A stretch of DNA of 44,132 bases, from assembly GCA_025056375.1 (NCBI GenBank), contig JANWWH010000006.1:1-44132 (forward strand), written 5' to 3'. Of this stretch, positions 1 through 8,960 are shown one piece after another. The notes under the pieces were generated by a model. That model ran no database searches. It saw nothing but the letters and a program-made list of their open reading frames with translations, and had not been told where the DNA came from. The stretch comes from Aquificaceae bacterium. GTDB lineage: Bacteria > Aquificota > Aquificia > Aquificales > Aquificaceae. A program made the translations under genes and the position numbers. The stretch's first letter is position 1, and each line of letters starts with the position of its first letter.

Positions 1-1034
1 CTCACGTAAAGGGAGAAAAGATAGCTATTCTCAAGGAGCTTTCTTTTGTCAAAGGCTCTAAAGACCTCAAGAACTTCCTTCCAGCGTGATAGGGCTGTTA
101 GACCCTCTATCCATAGGTTAAAAGCATACTCGTTGCCCGTCTTTTCATACCCCTTTCTGGCGTAGTCTACTGCTTTTACATAATCTCTTTTGGTGGCGTA
201 GTATAGGTAAAGCCTTATGTATTCATCCTCTCCTGCCTTATTCATACCGTCCAGCAGTTCTGCTGCTAAGACAGAAACTTCAAAGTCCCTCATGCTCCAT
301 GCCAACGCGGATAACCTCATGTAGTAGGACACAAGTAGCTCTTCCTCTCCCTTCTCAACCCTGTCCAGATATCTCTTGAGAAGGGCGTAGTTTTCCTCCT
401 GCATTCCAAGGGCCTGAAGTATGTCCGAGTATAGCAGTACTTCTCTCAAGTTAAGAGGTCTTAATTCCTCAAGTTCCTTCATATAGCTAATTGCCTTTTT
501 TTTGTCTTTGTATTCGAAGTTGGCTAAAGCCATGTAATACAGGTATTCAGGCTTTTTCTCCTTTAAATACAGGTCTTCTGCGAGCCTTAGGTAGTCCTCT
601 ACCTTTCCAGCGTTTAAGTATATGAAAAAGAGCTCTTCCTGGCTTAAATCCTTCACTAAGTAAGGGTATTTGGATAGGAGGTCTACCGCAAAGTCATAGC
701 GTTCAACGGAGACTGCATATCTGAAAACCTCCCGAACCAGCTCTTCATTAGGCTTTAGCTCAAGTAGCTTCATCCTTGCCCTAAGGGCTTCCTCCTTATA
801 GCCAAGCCATCCTGATATCTTGCCATACCATTCCCACCAGAAGGGGTCTGAAGAATAGACCTGTATACCCTTTTTTGCAACTTCCAGAGCGTTTTTTAGG
901 TCAGACATTCCCAGAAAGGTGGAGAGTAGTATACGCATGAGTTCCCTGTCTATGTCTCTTCTCTCCTTAGAAAGGGCAGGTTCTGTGAAAAGAAGGAGTG
1001 AGAGCATACATAACCATATAAACAACTGCCTCAT
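1..1034 (-). CDS. PelB-like TPR protein, second part (partial, runs off left edge)
   Basis: The frame opens at an ATG that overlaps the stop of the preceding TPR gene (ATGA) and stays open for 344 codons to the window edge, so the C-terminus is missing. The first about 22 residues (MRQLFIWLCMLSLLLFTEPA) look like a Sec signal peptide. The rest is helical and repetitive (for example WWEWYGKISGWLGYKEEALR), as in TPR/Sel1 solenoids. Being last in a pel operon, it probably supplies the periplasmic TPR part, and perhaps an outer-membrane barrel beyond the window, of a PelB-type exporter. In Pseudomonas PelB the membrane anchor, TPRs and barrel are one chain; here they seem divided over two genes. 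The TPR assignment is from sequence pattern; the PelB role is inferred from context. Confidence 0.7.
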   Translation of the reverse strand, partial: MRQLFIWLCMLSLLLFTEPALSKERRDIDRELMRILLSTFLGMSDLKNALEVAKKGIQVYSSDPFWWEWYGKISGWLGYKEEALRARMKLLELKPNEELVREVFRYAVSVERYDFAVDLLSKYPYLVKDLSQEELFFIYLNAGKVEDYLRLAEDLYLKEKKPEYLYYMALANFEYKDKKKAISYMKELEELRPLNLREVLLYSDILQALGMQEENYALLKRYLDRVEKGEEELLVSYYMRLSALAWSMRDFEVSVLAAELLDGMNKAGEDEYIRLYLYYATKRDYVKAVDYARKGYEKTGNEYAFNLWIEGLTALSRWKEVLEVFRAFDKRKLLENSYLFSLYV

Positions 1035-2062
1035 TCTATGAACTCTTCCTTTACCTTCTGTGCAACTTCCAGGGCAAAATGGTTATCACCGGTGGCAATA
1101 GCGGACTTCAGGATGAAGAGAGCGGTTTCTTTATCCTTTATAAACTCACCGTAGTGTCCAGCTATGAAAGCCTTCGCACCTGTGTAATCTTCTCTCCAGA
1201 GATACATCTGGACTATGCTCTTAAACAGTCTTTTCCTTGCCTCATAGCCCTTGGAAGCCATGAAGAGCTTCAGATAGTCTTCCACTAACCTTTCCGCCTG
1301 TGTAGGCGTAAGCATCTTAGGTTCCATGCGGGTCAAAACCTCCATGTAGAGGCTTTTTCCCATTGCTTCTCTGTGCTTTTCAAGCAATAGCCTACCTTCT
1401 CCACTTCTTGCCAACATGTAGGACATTTCCCTCAGGTATTTTTCTCTCTCCTTTATATCTTTTTTGTAAAGCTCAATGGCGTAAGGGAGAGCTCTCTGAA
1501 CATCGCCCAGCCCCACCGCATAGCTGTAAGCTTTCCTGAGCCAAGATATATCACCTTCAAGCCTATACAGCCTCTCTGCGGAAGTCATAGCAACAGAGGG
1601 CAAGTTCATAAGAATAGCTTCTTTATGAACCTCAAGGATAAGCCCCTTATCCTTAGAAGCCTCCATCGTGCTCACGAGGTATTCCTGCATAAGGTCAGTG
1701 TTTAAACTTTCTCTCGAAAAATATCTGGATTTTTCTATTCTGTAAAGGGCAAAATAAGCCCTATCCTCATAAGGAGTCCCTATAAGCTTCTTGGCTTCCT
1801 CCTCCGCATCCCTCATCATACCCACTTGAATTAAGTTTTCAAGGAGATGAACTCTAAAAGCGGGAGCATCCCAGATTCTCAGCAGGTTTCTCGTGTATAT
1901 TATGGAGAGCTCCAGGTTTTTTCGTTCTGGAATTAATATATACCTATCTAACTTATCCTTTGGATAGAGAAGCAGGCAAGCAGCCAGAAAGATAAGGGAA
2001 TATATCACCAATTCTTTTGTGGTGAAAAACCTACTACTTACAGTTGATTTCCAGCCTTGCAT
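1031..2062 (-). CDS. Membrane-anchored TPR protein, PelB N-terminal-like
   Basis: A 343-residue protein with one membrane segment near residues 18-33 (LVIYSLIFLAACLLLY) followed by about 300 residues of helical TPR-like repeats (motifs such as MRDAEEEAKKLIG and REDYTGAKAFIAGHYG). It starts inside the pelA 3' end (29-base overlap) with GGGAG about nine bases upstream of the ATG, and ends in an ATGA overlap with the next TPR gene. Pseudomonas PelB has a membrane segment and a long TPR scaffold that recruits PelA before its outer-membrane barrel. This protein matches only the anchored N-terminal part. The function as scaffold of the Pel secretion complex is inferred from position and fold; sequence alone would support only TPR protein. 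Confidence 0.7.
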   Translation of the reverse strand: MQGWKSTVSSRFFTTKELVIYSLIFLAACLLLYPKDKLDRYILIPERKNLELSIIYTRNLLRIWDAPAFRVHLLENLIQVGMMRDAEEEAKKLIGTPYEDRAYFALYRIEKSRYFSRESLNTDLMQEYLVSTMEASKDKGLILEVHKEAILMNLPSVAMTSAERLYRLEGDISWLRKAYSYAVGLGDVQRALPYAIELYKKDIKEREKYLREMSYMLARSGEGRLLLEKHREAMGKSLYMEVLTRMEPKMLTPTQAERLVEDYLKLFMASKGYEARKRLFKSIVQMYLWREDYTGAKAFIAGHYGEFIKDKETALFILKSAIATGDNHFALEVAQKVKEEFIE

Positions 2063-4793
2063 CTCTTACACTCCCATATTTTATCCTTGTAATTTTACCA
2101 CTCACTTCACGCGTGTCTGGCTTTGGCTCAACTTTTAATGTGCATTCAGATACTTCCAGCTCTACTTCGAGGGGCACGTGCGCGCTCAGATGCAGTGCGT
2201 ATCCATTCCTGCCTTTACTGAAATTAACCACCTTTCCATTAGAGCTCACAACTCTAAAAGGGGATGGTGTCTCGGAGAATACTACCCTGTAATCACCAGA
2301 TGGGTCAAGGCTTATATAAGTGGACGTCTTGTGATGTCTATAACCCACCACGCCTTTGCTTTTTAAAAGGTCAACGTGCACCTTTTTGTCCACTCTTAGC
2401 GTTCTCAAACTTCCACCGCCACGCACCACCAGCTCTCCTGTTTCCACATGTTCCATTAGAGCCATGTTCCTATACTCGAGCACTTTCTGGGCATATTCAG
2501 AAAGAAAGAGGGGGATAGTTTCTTGAGATAGAGACCAGTTGTAGACCTTCCTTAAAGCTTCCAAAGATGCCAGCTTTTGCCCTGAATACATGTGATAGTA
2601 TATGTTTATGGGCTTTATGCGGTAAGGGTTCTCCGTCATTCCAAAGGTATCAATAACCCTTACAAAACCGTAAAAGTCCGTCCAAAGGTTCGTGTAGATG
2701 TTTTCGTTAAGCATTGGTGCATAAATCTGGAAAAACTCCCCTCTGTTGACACCCATAGGACCTATAAACATCCTATAGGGATGCTTTCTGTTAATCCACG
2801 TGTATCCGCCGTTCACATTGTAGACCCCCGCCTCGTAGGCAAGCTTTAAAGTTTGCTCCGAAGGGGAGGCATCGCCCGACCATAGAAAAACCCTTACCCC
2901 TTTACCTTCTGGCGCAAGCCTTCTGTTGATATACTCAATAGAACCTTGTATCTCTCTCCTTGGGTCAAACTTGTAATCCTTGAGCGGAAGGTTGTATGCA
3001 ATAGGTGAGCTTAGCTTAGCTTCTGCTTCATTGTTTGTGAAGGCTTCTATCTCCTTCCAATTAAAGGGATGCGAGAAGGTGTGAGAGGCAACTTCTACAT
3101 TTTTAAGGGCAAATATAGACTTTGCCACACTCTCAAGTCTTTCGGAACGCTCTGGATAAAGACCATGGGGTGCTACCTCACCTTCTACGATAGATACAGT
3201 GTGAAGCACAGGATACTTTTTTATTATTTCATCTCTTATCACCTCTCCTATGTTTCTAGAAGGGTCAAAATCCGCATCTCCGAAGAAGGCATCTCCATCA
3301 ATGTGAACAAGAAGCATCCTTCTTCCACTCTCAGTGGTCACATCAGGTATGAGCTCGTAAGGTTCAAAAACCATGCTGAACAGCTCAACGGGGTCAAGGG
3401 TAAACAGGGTAAGCTCCCCGCGTTGAACCAGCAAGGCTCCGGGCTGAGCGTATCCCCCCCACTCAGTTACAGCTAAAGGATAAAACAGGGTATTTCCAGC
3501 CCTTAGCTTTAGATATGCCTTTGCCCTATCAGGAACAAGCATAGGGACATTCATCAAGAGGGGTTTAGCTTCAAGCTCTTTGAAGGAGCTCTTCTCAAGG
3601 GTATAGCTCTGGCCTGCCCTCAGCTGACCGAGCATTTTTATACCTAAGGACTTTAGGTGCCTTTCGTCCCTACTGGAGCTAAAGGCGTTCAAGAAGAACA
3701 CTTTTAGACCTTCTTCCTTCTTTTCTATGAGCCAGCGGTAGAGCTTCTCCTGTTCCCTTATTCCCCCAAAATCCGCAACTATCCCCGCGTATATATCTCC
3801 CATAAAGTAGTTTAGCCTGTTATCAGACAAGGCTTTTTCCGCTTCCATGAGAACGGGCACATAACCCAGGTATTCAATCCAGGGTTGTATCAGCCTGTTA
3901 AGGATGCTAAAGGATGGGTCTTTATATAGCTCACCGCTGTAAAGCAAAAGCACCCTTCTGGGCTTTAGCTTACTGTGTGAGGCTCCAAGGGTGCGAAGGT
4001 ATCTGTCAGAAACGTAAGGAATAAAGCCTAGCTTGCGTATATTTCTGACTGCCTCCCTCTGAAGTGTCCTGTCCTTGGGGTCTACGTAGTCTATCACTAC
4101 GACCTTGTAGCCTAACTCCTTAGCCCTTTTGAGCCTCTCCAGCAACCAATTACTTTCCTCTTTCTTCATAAGCTTGTAGCTTTTCTTTTCATCGTAGGAT
4201 ATGCCATAGAAAAGGCTCTCTGCTACTATAGCATCCGCGTAGCCCCTTAGCGCTTCCATAACCTCAAACCCTCTGTTTAGGAGGATAATTTTTTCAGGAT
4301 ATCTCTGTTTTAGGGTTTTTACGAGCTTTATAAGGTTTTCTCTTACTTGCTTTAAATCCTTCTCTTCCTTAAGAAAAAGTTGGTGACTGTCTAAAGTATC
4401 TAAAAAGAAGCCATCAAAATCCTCAAGTCGTGGAAAAACCTCGTAGAGCAAGAAGTTTACATACCCCTCTGCTCTCAAATCTGTCACAAAGGAATTCCAT
4501 ACCTTATTCTTTCCTAATAGCCACTCGCTTTTAACTTTCCTAAAATAATCTCTGTATTCTCCTATCTCTCCCACGCTTATATAAGCTATAAGTTTAGCCT
4601 TTCTGTTGCTTAGATAGAAGCTTTTCATAACTCTTTTTGTATGAGGGCTCTCAGGCTCAAGGACGAGCCAGTCAAAGGCATAGAGAGCTTCTTCTGGTAT
4701 AGGCTCGCCGTATATCATAAAACCGACGGACAACTCTTCAGCCCTTATCACCGTTAAGCTAAATATGCATAAAAGTGTAGTAATGAATATCAT
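2034..4793 (-). CDS. pelA: PelA-like bifunctional glycoside hydrolase / polysaccharide deacetylase
   Basis: At 919 residues it is close to Pseudomonas PelA (about 950). Residues 1-18 form a signal peptide. Residues about 20-265 form a TIM-barrel hydrolase domain of the GH166/TM1410 type, with acidic motifs SVGEIGEY (about 73-80), DGFFLDTLDS (about 127-136) and VAESLF (about 190-195). Residues about 275-470 resemble a Rossmann-like middle domain. Residues about 490-740 form a CE4-like deacetylase with HIDGDAF (497-503), SHTFSHPF (570-577) and WSGDASP. The C-terminus is beta-rich. In Pel systems PelA partly deacetylates the GalNAc-rich polymer in the periplasm and also cleaves it. The ATG is preceded by AAGGAGGT. 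It overlaps pelG upstream by 35 bases and the TPR gene downstream by 29. Confidence 0.85.
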   Translation of the reverse strand: MIFITTLLCIFSLTVIRAEELSVGFMIYGEPIPEEALYAFDWLVLEPESPHTKRVMKSFYLSNRKAKLIAYISVGEIGEYRDYFRKVKSEWLLGKNKVWNSFVTDLRAEGYVNFLLYEVFPRLEDFDGFFLDTLDSHQLFLKEEKDLKQVRENLIKLVKTLKQRYPEKIILLNRGFEVMEALRGYADAIVAESLFYGISYDEKKSYKLMKKEESNWLLERLKRAKELGYKVVVIDYVDPKDRTLQREAVRNIRKLGFIPYVSDRYLRTLGASHSKLKPRRVLLLYSGELYKDPSFSILNRLIQPWIEYLGYVPVLMEAEKALSDNRLNYFMGDIYAGIVADFGGIREQEKLYRWLIEKKEEGLKVFFLNAFSSSRDERHLKSLGIKMLGQLRAGQSYTLEKSSFKELEAKPLLMNVPMLVPDRAKAYLKLRAGNTLFYPLAVTEWGGYAQPGALLVQRGELTLFTLDPVELFSMVFEPYELIPDVTTESGRRMLLVHIDGDAFFGDADFDPSRNIGEVIRDEIIKKYPVLHTVSIVEGEVAPHGLYPERSERLESVAKSIFALKNVEVASHTFSHPFNWKEIEAFTNNEAEAKLSSPIAYNLPLKDYKFDPRREIQGSIEYINRRLAPEGKGVRVFLWSGDASPSEQTLKLAYEAGVYNVNGGYTWINRKHPYRMFIGPMGVNRGEFFQIYAPMLNENIYTNLWTDFYGFVRVIDTFGMTENPYRIKPINIYYHMYSGQKLASLEALRKVYNWSLSQETIPLFLSEYAQKVLEYRNMALMEHVETGELVVRGGGSLRTLRVDKKVHVDLLKSKGVVGYRHHKTSTYISLDPSGDYRVVFSETPSPFRVVSSNGKVVNFSKGRNGYALHLSAHVPLEVELEVSECTLKVEPKPDTREVSGKITRIKYGSVRDARLEINCK

Positions 4794-6129
4794 GTAGGAA
4801 CCTCCTTAGAAGAACTATACCCAGAATAAGGCTGATAAATACAGAAAGAGCAAAGCCGTATCCGTAAAAATAGGGACCTATGTGTATGCTAAGAAAACTA
4901 AAGAAAAGGTTAGCTGTTGCGAAGAACATAGTAGTCAAAAAGGCATAATAGAGTTTATCAAAGTAGAATATAAGAGCTACGAGAGATAGAAAGACCACCT
5001 GTAAAGAAGTGCCCATCAAGAGAATATCAAAAAGAGGTATGTATACCAGAGGAATCCTAAGGAGGCTAAAGATTAATTCTTGCATTATTACTATGAATAT
5101 GCTGAAGATTAGTTGAACTCTGAAAGTGTCGAGAAGCACAGACCTTGCGGAGCTTATAAGCTCATCACCGTATAGGTATATCTTATCAAGGGTATCACCT
5201 TCTCTGACTGCGTCGTAATACCTGTCGTAGTGCTCTGCAAATTCCCATTCCACTTTCAAAAACATAGCGGACATGCCAGGGGCTATGGAAAGATAGGCAA
5301 GGAAAACTGGTATATCGTATACCACTGAATAGCTTATGGGTCCAATTGCCTTCGTGCTCGTGTAGGGATGATACCAAAAGACGAGCTTGTCCGCCCATAT
5401 GCCCAAGTTGTAGAAAAACCCTGTAAGTATGAGGCTCTTATACTTGCCTTCTCGCAAAAAGTCAAAGGAAAGCAAGTTTTCAAAGTAGTAGTTCTTTAGC
5501 ATATATCCTAAGAACATTGAAAAAATAAGGAAGTTGGCTATAAAGAACGCAAACATTAATCCAGGAAGTCCAAATGTTATGAGGAAAAAGGACAAAATCA
5601 AAAACAGAGTGTATCCTAAAAAATAGGCGAGTAGTATAAATGTGTAGCTTTTAAAACCCGTGAGGATTATGTTTAATGTCCATACACCCATCATAACAGT
5701 CACGCATTTAGTAAAAAGGAAGGCAAAGGGGTATCCTCCGTGCTCTGCCAGAAGATATATACTAAGTGGCAAGGAAAGAGCAAAGCCTATAAACATGTTA
5801 AGGAAAATGGCACCCATCATGTTGGGAACTATCAACTCTGTTTTCCCTACGAAGATTAAGTCCGAGAGATAGCGAATAAGAAACAGGTTGGAAAACCCGT
5901 TCATGATAAGGCTTATTGCCATAATGTGAGTTACCACCACCTGGAATTGCGTTAGCTGTCTTGCGTCTTCCACGAGACCTTGGCCGAGGAAGTTGACGAG
6001 TATAAGTGAGGTTATGGTTATAAAATAAGGACCGGAGCTGAGGGCAAAGGAATATCCAAAGGCGGTAAATATAGCGGATAGGTTTCTTTTGCCTAAAATC
6101 TTCCTTAGTTCAAAGGCTATGCCTGCCAT
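4759..6129 (-). CDS. pelG: PelG-like polysaccharide-exporting membrane protein
   Basis: A 456-residue polytopic protein with about 12 hydrophobic segments and the PelG opening MAGIAFELRKIL. PelG belongs to the MOP exporter superfamily (relatives Wzx/MurJ) and is thought to form, with PelD, PelE and PelF, the inner-membrane synthase/translocase of Pel polysaccharide. A charged loop (residues about 285-325, EWEFAEHYDRYYDAVREG) is typical of the family. The start overlaps the end of pelF by 13 bases, with AAGG eight bases before the ATG, so the two are translationally linked. The assignment rests on the overall hydropathy, N-terminal motif and position between pelF and pelA. Confidence 0.87.
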   Translation of the reverse strand: MAGIAFELRKILGKRNLSAIFTAFGYSFALSSGPYFITITSLILVNFLGQGLVEDARQLTQFQVVVTHIMAISLIMNGFSNLFLIRYLSDLIFVGKTELIVPNMMGAIFLNMFIGFALSLPLSIYLLAEHGGYPFAFLFTKCVTVMMGVWTLNIILTGFKSYTFILLAYFLGYTLFLILSFFLITFGLPGLMFAFFIANFLIFSMFLGYMLKNYYFENLLSFDFLREGKYKSLILTGFFYNLGIWADKLVFWYHPYTSTKAIGPISYSVVYDIPVFLAYLSIAPGMSAMFLKVEWEFAEHYDRYYDAVREGDTLDKIYLYGDELISSARSVLLDTFRVQLIFSIFIVIMQELIFSLLRIPLVYIPLFDILLMGTSLQVVFLSLVALIFYFDKLYYAFLTTMFFATANLFFSFLSIHIGPYFYGYGFALSVFISLILGIVLLRRFLHDIHYYTFMHI

Positions 6130-7634
6130 GTTAAATACCTTTTATAGAGCTTCCTGTAGTTCTCCAAAAAGGTCTCTTTAGAGTAAAACCGTCTTACCCT
6201 TTCAAGGGCAGCTTTCTGGTATTGTTTCCAAAGCGCTTCGTCCTTGAGCAGGTTGGCGTAACTTTCCGCAAGGGCCTGTGCGTTCCTTACTTGCACCACC
6301 TCTCCAGCCTTGCCTATGGCTGTGTCTTCTTCGTTTAAGCCTCCATATATGAGCTGTTTGCAAGAGCCCACATCCGTGGCTACGCAGGGAACACCCGCTG
6401 CAAAACCCTCCAGAACTATTAGAGGCATACCCTCACTTATTGAAGTAAGGGTAAGCACCCCTATCTTGGGAAAGATTTCAAAGGTTTTTTGAAACCCGAG
6501 AAACTTCACCTTATGCTCCAAGCCGAGCACTCTAACGAGGCTAAGACACTCCTGGTAATAATCTGGGTCTTCGTCCGTAGGACCAACCACCCAACCTTCA
6601 GCCTCAGGAAGCTTTTCTACAAGAAGCTTCATGGCCTTTATGAAGGTCTTCACATCTTTTATCTGGACCACTCTTCCGATTAGAGCTACTACTTTTGGAA
6701 CCTTCTCTGGGCGGTTTTTCAGAGAATTGGAGTAAAGTTCTATGTCAACCCCGTTGGGCACTACCTCACACTTTTGAGGGTCAGCTCCGTAACTTATTTG
6801 AATATTCCTTGCCCCATCAAAGAGGGATACTATGATGTTTGCACTTGAATAGGTTAGAGCACCGAGGTGCATGAAGAAGTTGACCCAGACCTTCCTCGTG
6901 GCGGATATTTCTCCAAGACCCTTGTGGACAAAAGTTCTCTTGTCAGTTAGCCAGTCTGCGTTCATGAGGTCTATCTTCCTCTCTCTCGTATATATGCCAT
7001 GCTCTGTAAGTATAAAGGGTCTTCCTGTGCTTCTCTTCAAAAGAGAAGCAAAAAAACCTGCATAGCCCGTAGAGGGGCTGTGTATAAGTTTAAAGTCTAC
7101 AGCCTTTACCTTACTGGCTACTTCCGCAACCACCCACAAAGGTGCATGTAAATTTCTTATGTTCCAGAAGTAGTCTACGAAGGGTTCTGTGCTTGCGTGT
7201 CTTGAATACATGCTTACTATGTGTTCCCATGCTCTTTTACTATAGAGAAAATCTTCGTATCTTAAGACTTTAGTTAAAAAATCGGGGGTCATCACCTCTT
7301 CCGGGACCTCTGTGATACCCTTCTTAAAACCTTCGTGCATTTTCCTTATAAGTTCAAAGGTTTTACTCTCACCCTCCTTATATTTAGGCTTTGGCCTTTC
7401 TCTCTCCTCAAAGAGGTAAGCGGTGGATAGATAAACCAGGTTTTCAGGAAACTTGTATTTTACCTCACCATAGTCTTCCCTCCTTCCGCCAAGAAACACC
7501 ACGCCAAAGGTGAATTCCTCAAGACCGCCTATAAGGTCGTGAATCCAGGTAGATACTCCACCCCTTATGTATGGATACGTCCCCTCCGCGGGTATTAAAA
7601 TCTGTGGAACTCCTCTATTTAGAAGAACCTGCAT
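6117..7634 (-). CDS. pelF: PelF-like GT4 glycosyltransferase
   Basis: A 505-residue cytosolic GT-B enzyme. The acceptor-side domain starts with YPYIRGGVSTWIHDLI (residues about 20-36), a PelF signature. The C-terminal donor-binding domain has VVPNGVD, IGRVVQIKDVKTFIKA and the GT4 E-x7-E element SEGMPLIVLEGFAAGVPCVAT (about residues 415-435). PelF uses UDP-activated sugar (UDP-GalNAc in Pseudomonas) to build Pel. Length matches the family (about 500). It overlaps pelE by 20 bases and pelG by 13. No good ribosome-binding site precedes the ATG, consistent with translational coupling to pelE. The donor sugar used here cannot be read from the sequence. Confidence 0.9.
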   Translation of the reverse strand: MQVLLNRGVPQILIPAEGTYPYIRGGVSTWIHDLIGGLEEFTFGVVFLGGRREDYGEVKYKFPENLVYLSTAYLFEERERPKPKYKEGESKTFELIRKMHEGFKKGITEVPEEVMTPDFLTKVLRYEDFLYSKRAWEHIVSMYSRHASTEPFVDYFWNIRNLHAPLWVVAEVASKVKAVDFKLIHSPSTGYAGFFASLLKRSTGRPFILTEHGIYTRERKIDLMNADWLTDKRTFVHKGLGEISATRKVWVNFFMHLGALTYSSANIIVSLFDGARNIQISYGADPQKCEVVPNGVDIELYSNSLKNRPEKVPKVVALIGRVVQIKDVKTFIKAMKLLVEKLPEAEGWVVGPTDEDPDYYQECLSLVRVLGLEHKVKFLGFQKTFEIFPKIGVLTLTSISEGMPLIVLEGFAAGVPCVATDVGSCKQLIYGGLNEEDTAIGKAGEVVQVRNAQALAESYANLLKDEALWKQYQKAALERVRRFYSKETFLENYRKLYKRYLTWQA

Positions 7635-8652
7635 CGTTCACAATCCAGAATTCATATATATAGGCTAAATAGGGGTTCATAGAATATTTTAAGTCCCTTG
7701 CATATTTTGACAAAAGCTCTACTACCTGCCCGTACTTACCTTTTCTAAAGTATATCTCGGCGAGGTATGGTGCATATCTTGTCGGATGTAACCTGTTCAG
7801 CTCCACTGCACTAATGAGAAACTTCTCTGCGGAGGTAAGGTCTTTTTTAGCCATCTGAACCTTACTCATGAGTATCAGAAATTCCGCATCTTGCTTGACC
7901 TTCATGGCTTGTAGAAGGTAGTCCTCCGCCTTTTGAAGGGTAAGCTTTTCAAGCTCCTCATCAACAAGTTTGTGATACACAAGGTCGTAGTTGTTCTGGG
8001 CTAACTTGAATAGAACATCCGCCTTTTCCTCATCCGGCAAATTCTCTTTTAGCCTCTCGCTTAAAAGACTTATCCTTTCTTGTATTGACTTTTCAAGCCT
8101 GGTAAGAGAAGAAAATACGGAGAGCCTCAATTCATCATACTGGCTGCTCAAAATACCCGCCGCATTGTTAAGAAGCCTTGGATTTTTTATCTCAAGGATA
8201 AGCGTAGCCAAAAGGTCCACCTCTTTCCCCCTTAATCCCCCTGACTTTTGCAAAAGATAGAGGGGTGCCTCACCCATAGCCCTGCCTTTCAGAGAGACAC
8301 TGCTCGCAAGGAATTCACTTAAGGAGAAGGATTCTATTCTCGCACTAACTCTCTTCTTACGTGAAACTAACAGGTAAAGAAAAACCGACAGAAGCAAAAG
8401 ATATCCTGGAAAGAACATTAAAAAGCATATTGAGATGAGCAGGAAGGTTATCCTCTTTGCGTATCTTTTGTATCTCTTGAGAAGTAGAGGAAAAATCAGG
8501 GGAACCATTAGGAGACAGGCTATGAGGTGTGATAGGAGGAGAAGTATCAGCTGATAAAAACTCTGCAGGTAAAATAAATTGGCAACAGCGGCAGCTTCTG
8601 CGATGAGAGAGTAGAATAGGTCCTTTCTAAAATAAGTCAACTCTTTTATCAT
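7615..8652 (-). CDS. pelE: PelE-like membrane/TPR protein
   Basis: A 345-residue protein: hydrophobic segments within residues about 10-95 (FLLISICFLMFFPGYLLLLS is one), then a cytosolic helical region with TPR-like repeats (about 200-330; EKFLISAVELNRLHPTRYAP). The central stretch ELRLSVFSSLTRLEKSIQER resembles the conserved core of PelE. PelE helps assemble the Pel synthase in the inner membrane, next to PelD. It is the first gene of the operon. A TATAAT lies 20 bases before the ATG (8673-8678), and there is no clear ribosome-binding site. No pelD gene precedes it, whereas in described pel operons pelD and pelE are normally adjacent. Confidence 0.78.
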   Translation of the reverse strand: MIKELTYFRKDLFYSLIAEAAAVANLFYLQSFYQLILLLLSHLIACLLMVPLIFPLLLKRYKRYAKRITFLLISICFLMFFPGYLLLLSVFLYLLVSRKKRVSARIESFSLSEFLASSVSLKGRAMGEAPLYLLQKSGGLRGKEVDLLATLILEIKNPRLLNNAAGILSSQYDELRLSVFSSLTRLEKSIQERISLLSERLKENLPDEEKADVLFKLAQNNYDLVYHKLVDEELEKLTLQKAEDYLLQAMKVKQDAEFLILMSKVQMAKKDLTSAEKFLISAVELNRLHPTRYAPYLAEIYFRKGKYGQVVELLSKYARDLKYSMNPYLAYIYEFWIVNDAGSSK

Positions 8653-8672
8653 GTATCATGTGTGCTAATATC

Positions 8673-8678
8673 ATTATA
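8673..8678 (-). promoter_or_regulatory. Probable -10 element of the pel operon
   Basis: On the minus strand this reads TATAAT, 20 bases upstream of the pelE ATG. No good -35 lies 16-18 bases further upstream, but two direct copies of TTGGACA (about 8689-8713, minus) sit in that place and may bind an activator. Weak prediction. Confidence 0.4.
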
Positions 8679-8712
8679 GTCTGATCGCTGTGTCCAACAA
8701 AAAGTTGTCCAA

Positions 8713-8871
8713 TAAGCTACTAAGCATCGGGCTACGAAGACTAAGATTTTAAGAGTCTTTGGCAGGCAGCGCTTTGAAGCTATAATTAGACAAAGCAAAA
8801 GGGACCCAGAATTGGTTAGGTTTCATGCGGGCAATCTGATTGCAAGAAAATTCATCCTTGCCTTCCTATCA
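8713..8871 (+). pseudogene. Possible remnant reading frame beside tRNA-Ala
   Basis: Between the pel promoter and tRNA-Ala one plus-strand frame stays open from a TAA at 8713 into the tRNA, with a protein-like composition (motifs KILRVFGRQRFEAIIRQSKR and ELVRFHAGNLIARKF) but no ATG and no ribosome-binding site. It may be a decayed gene tail, as often found where elements integrated beside tRNA genes, or chance. I do not recognise the family. Confidence 0.2.
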
Positions 8872-8946
8872 TGGTGGAGACGAGGGGAGTTGAACCCCCA
8901 ACCTCCTGCTTGCGATGCAGGCGCTCTCCCACTGAGCTACGTCCCC
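8872..8946 (-). tRNA. tRNA-Ala, anticodon CGC, with encoded CCA
   Basis: A full cloverleaf is visible: 7-bp acceptor GGGGACG/CGTCTCC containing the G3-U70 pair that defines alanine tRNA, D arm GCTC/GAGC, anticodon stem CCTGC/GCAGG around the loop ATCGCAA (anticodon CGC, reading GCG), T arm GGGGG/CCCCT, discriminator A and an encoded CCA. It lies 15 bases after priA. A TATAAT overlapping the priA stop codon could give it its own promoter. Confidence 0.95.
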
Positions 8947-8960
8947 AAGGAGGGGTCAAA

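Noticed and set aside
3069-3476. A 135-codon plus-strand open frame inside pelA
   Set aside because: Antisense to a clear PelA protein, no ribosome-binding site, composition not protein-like.
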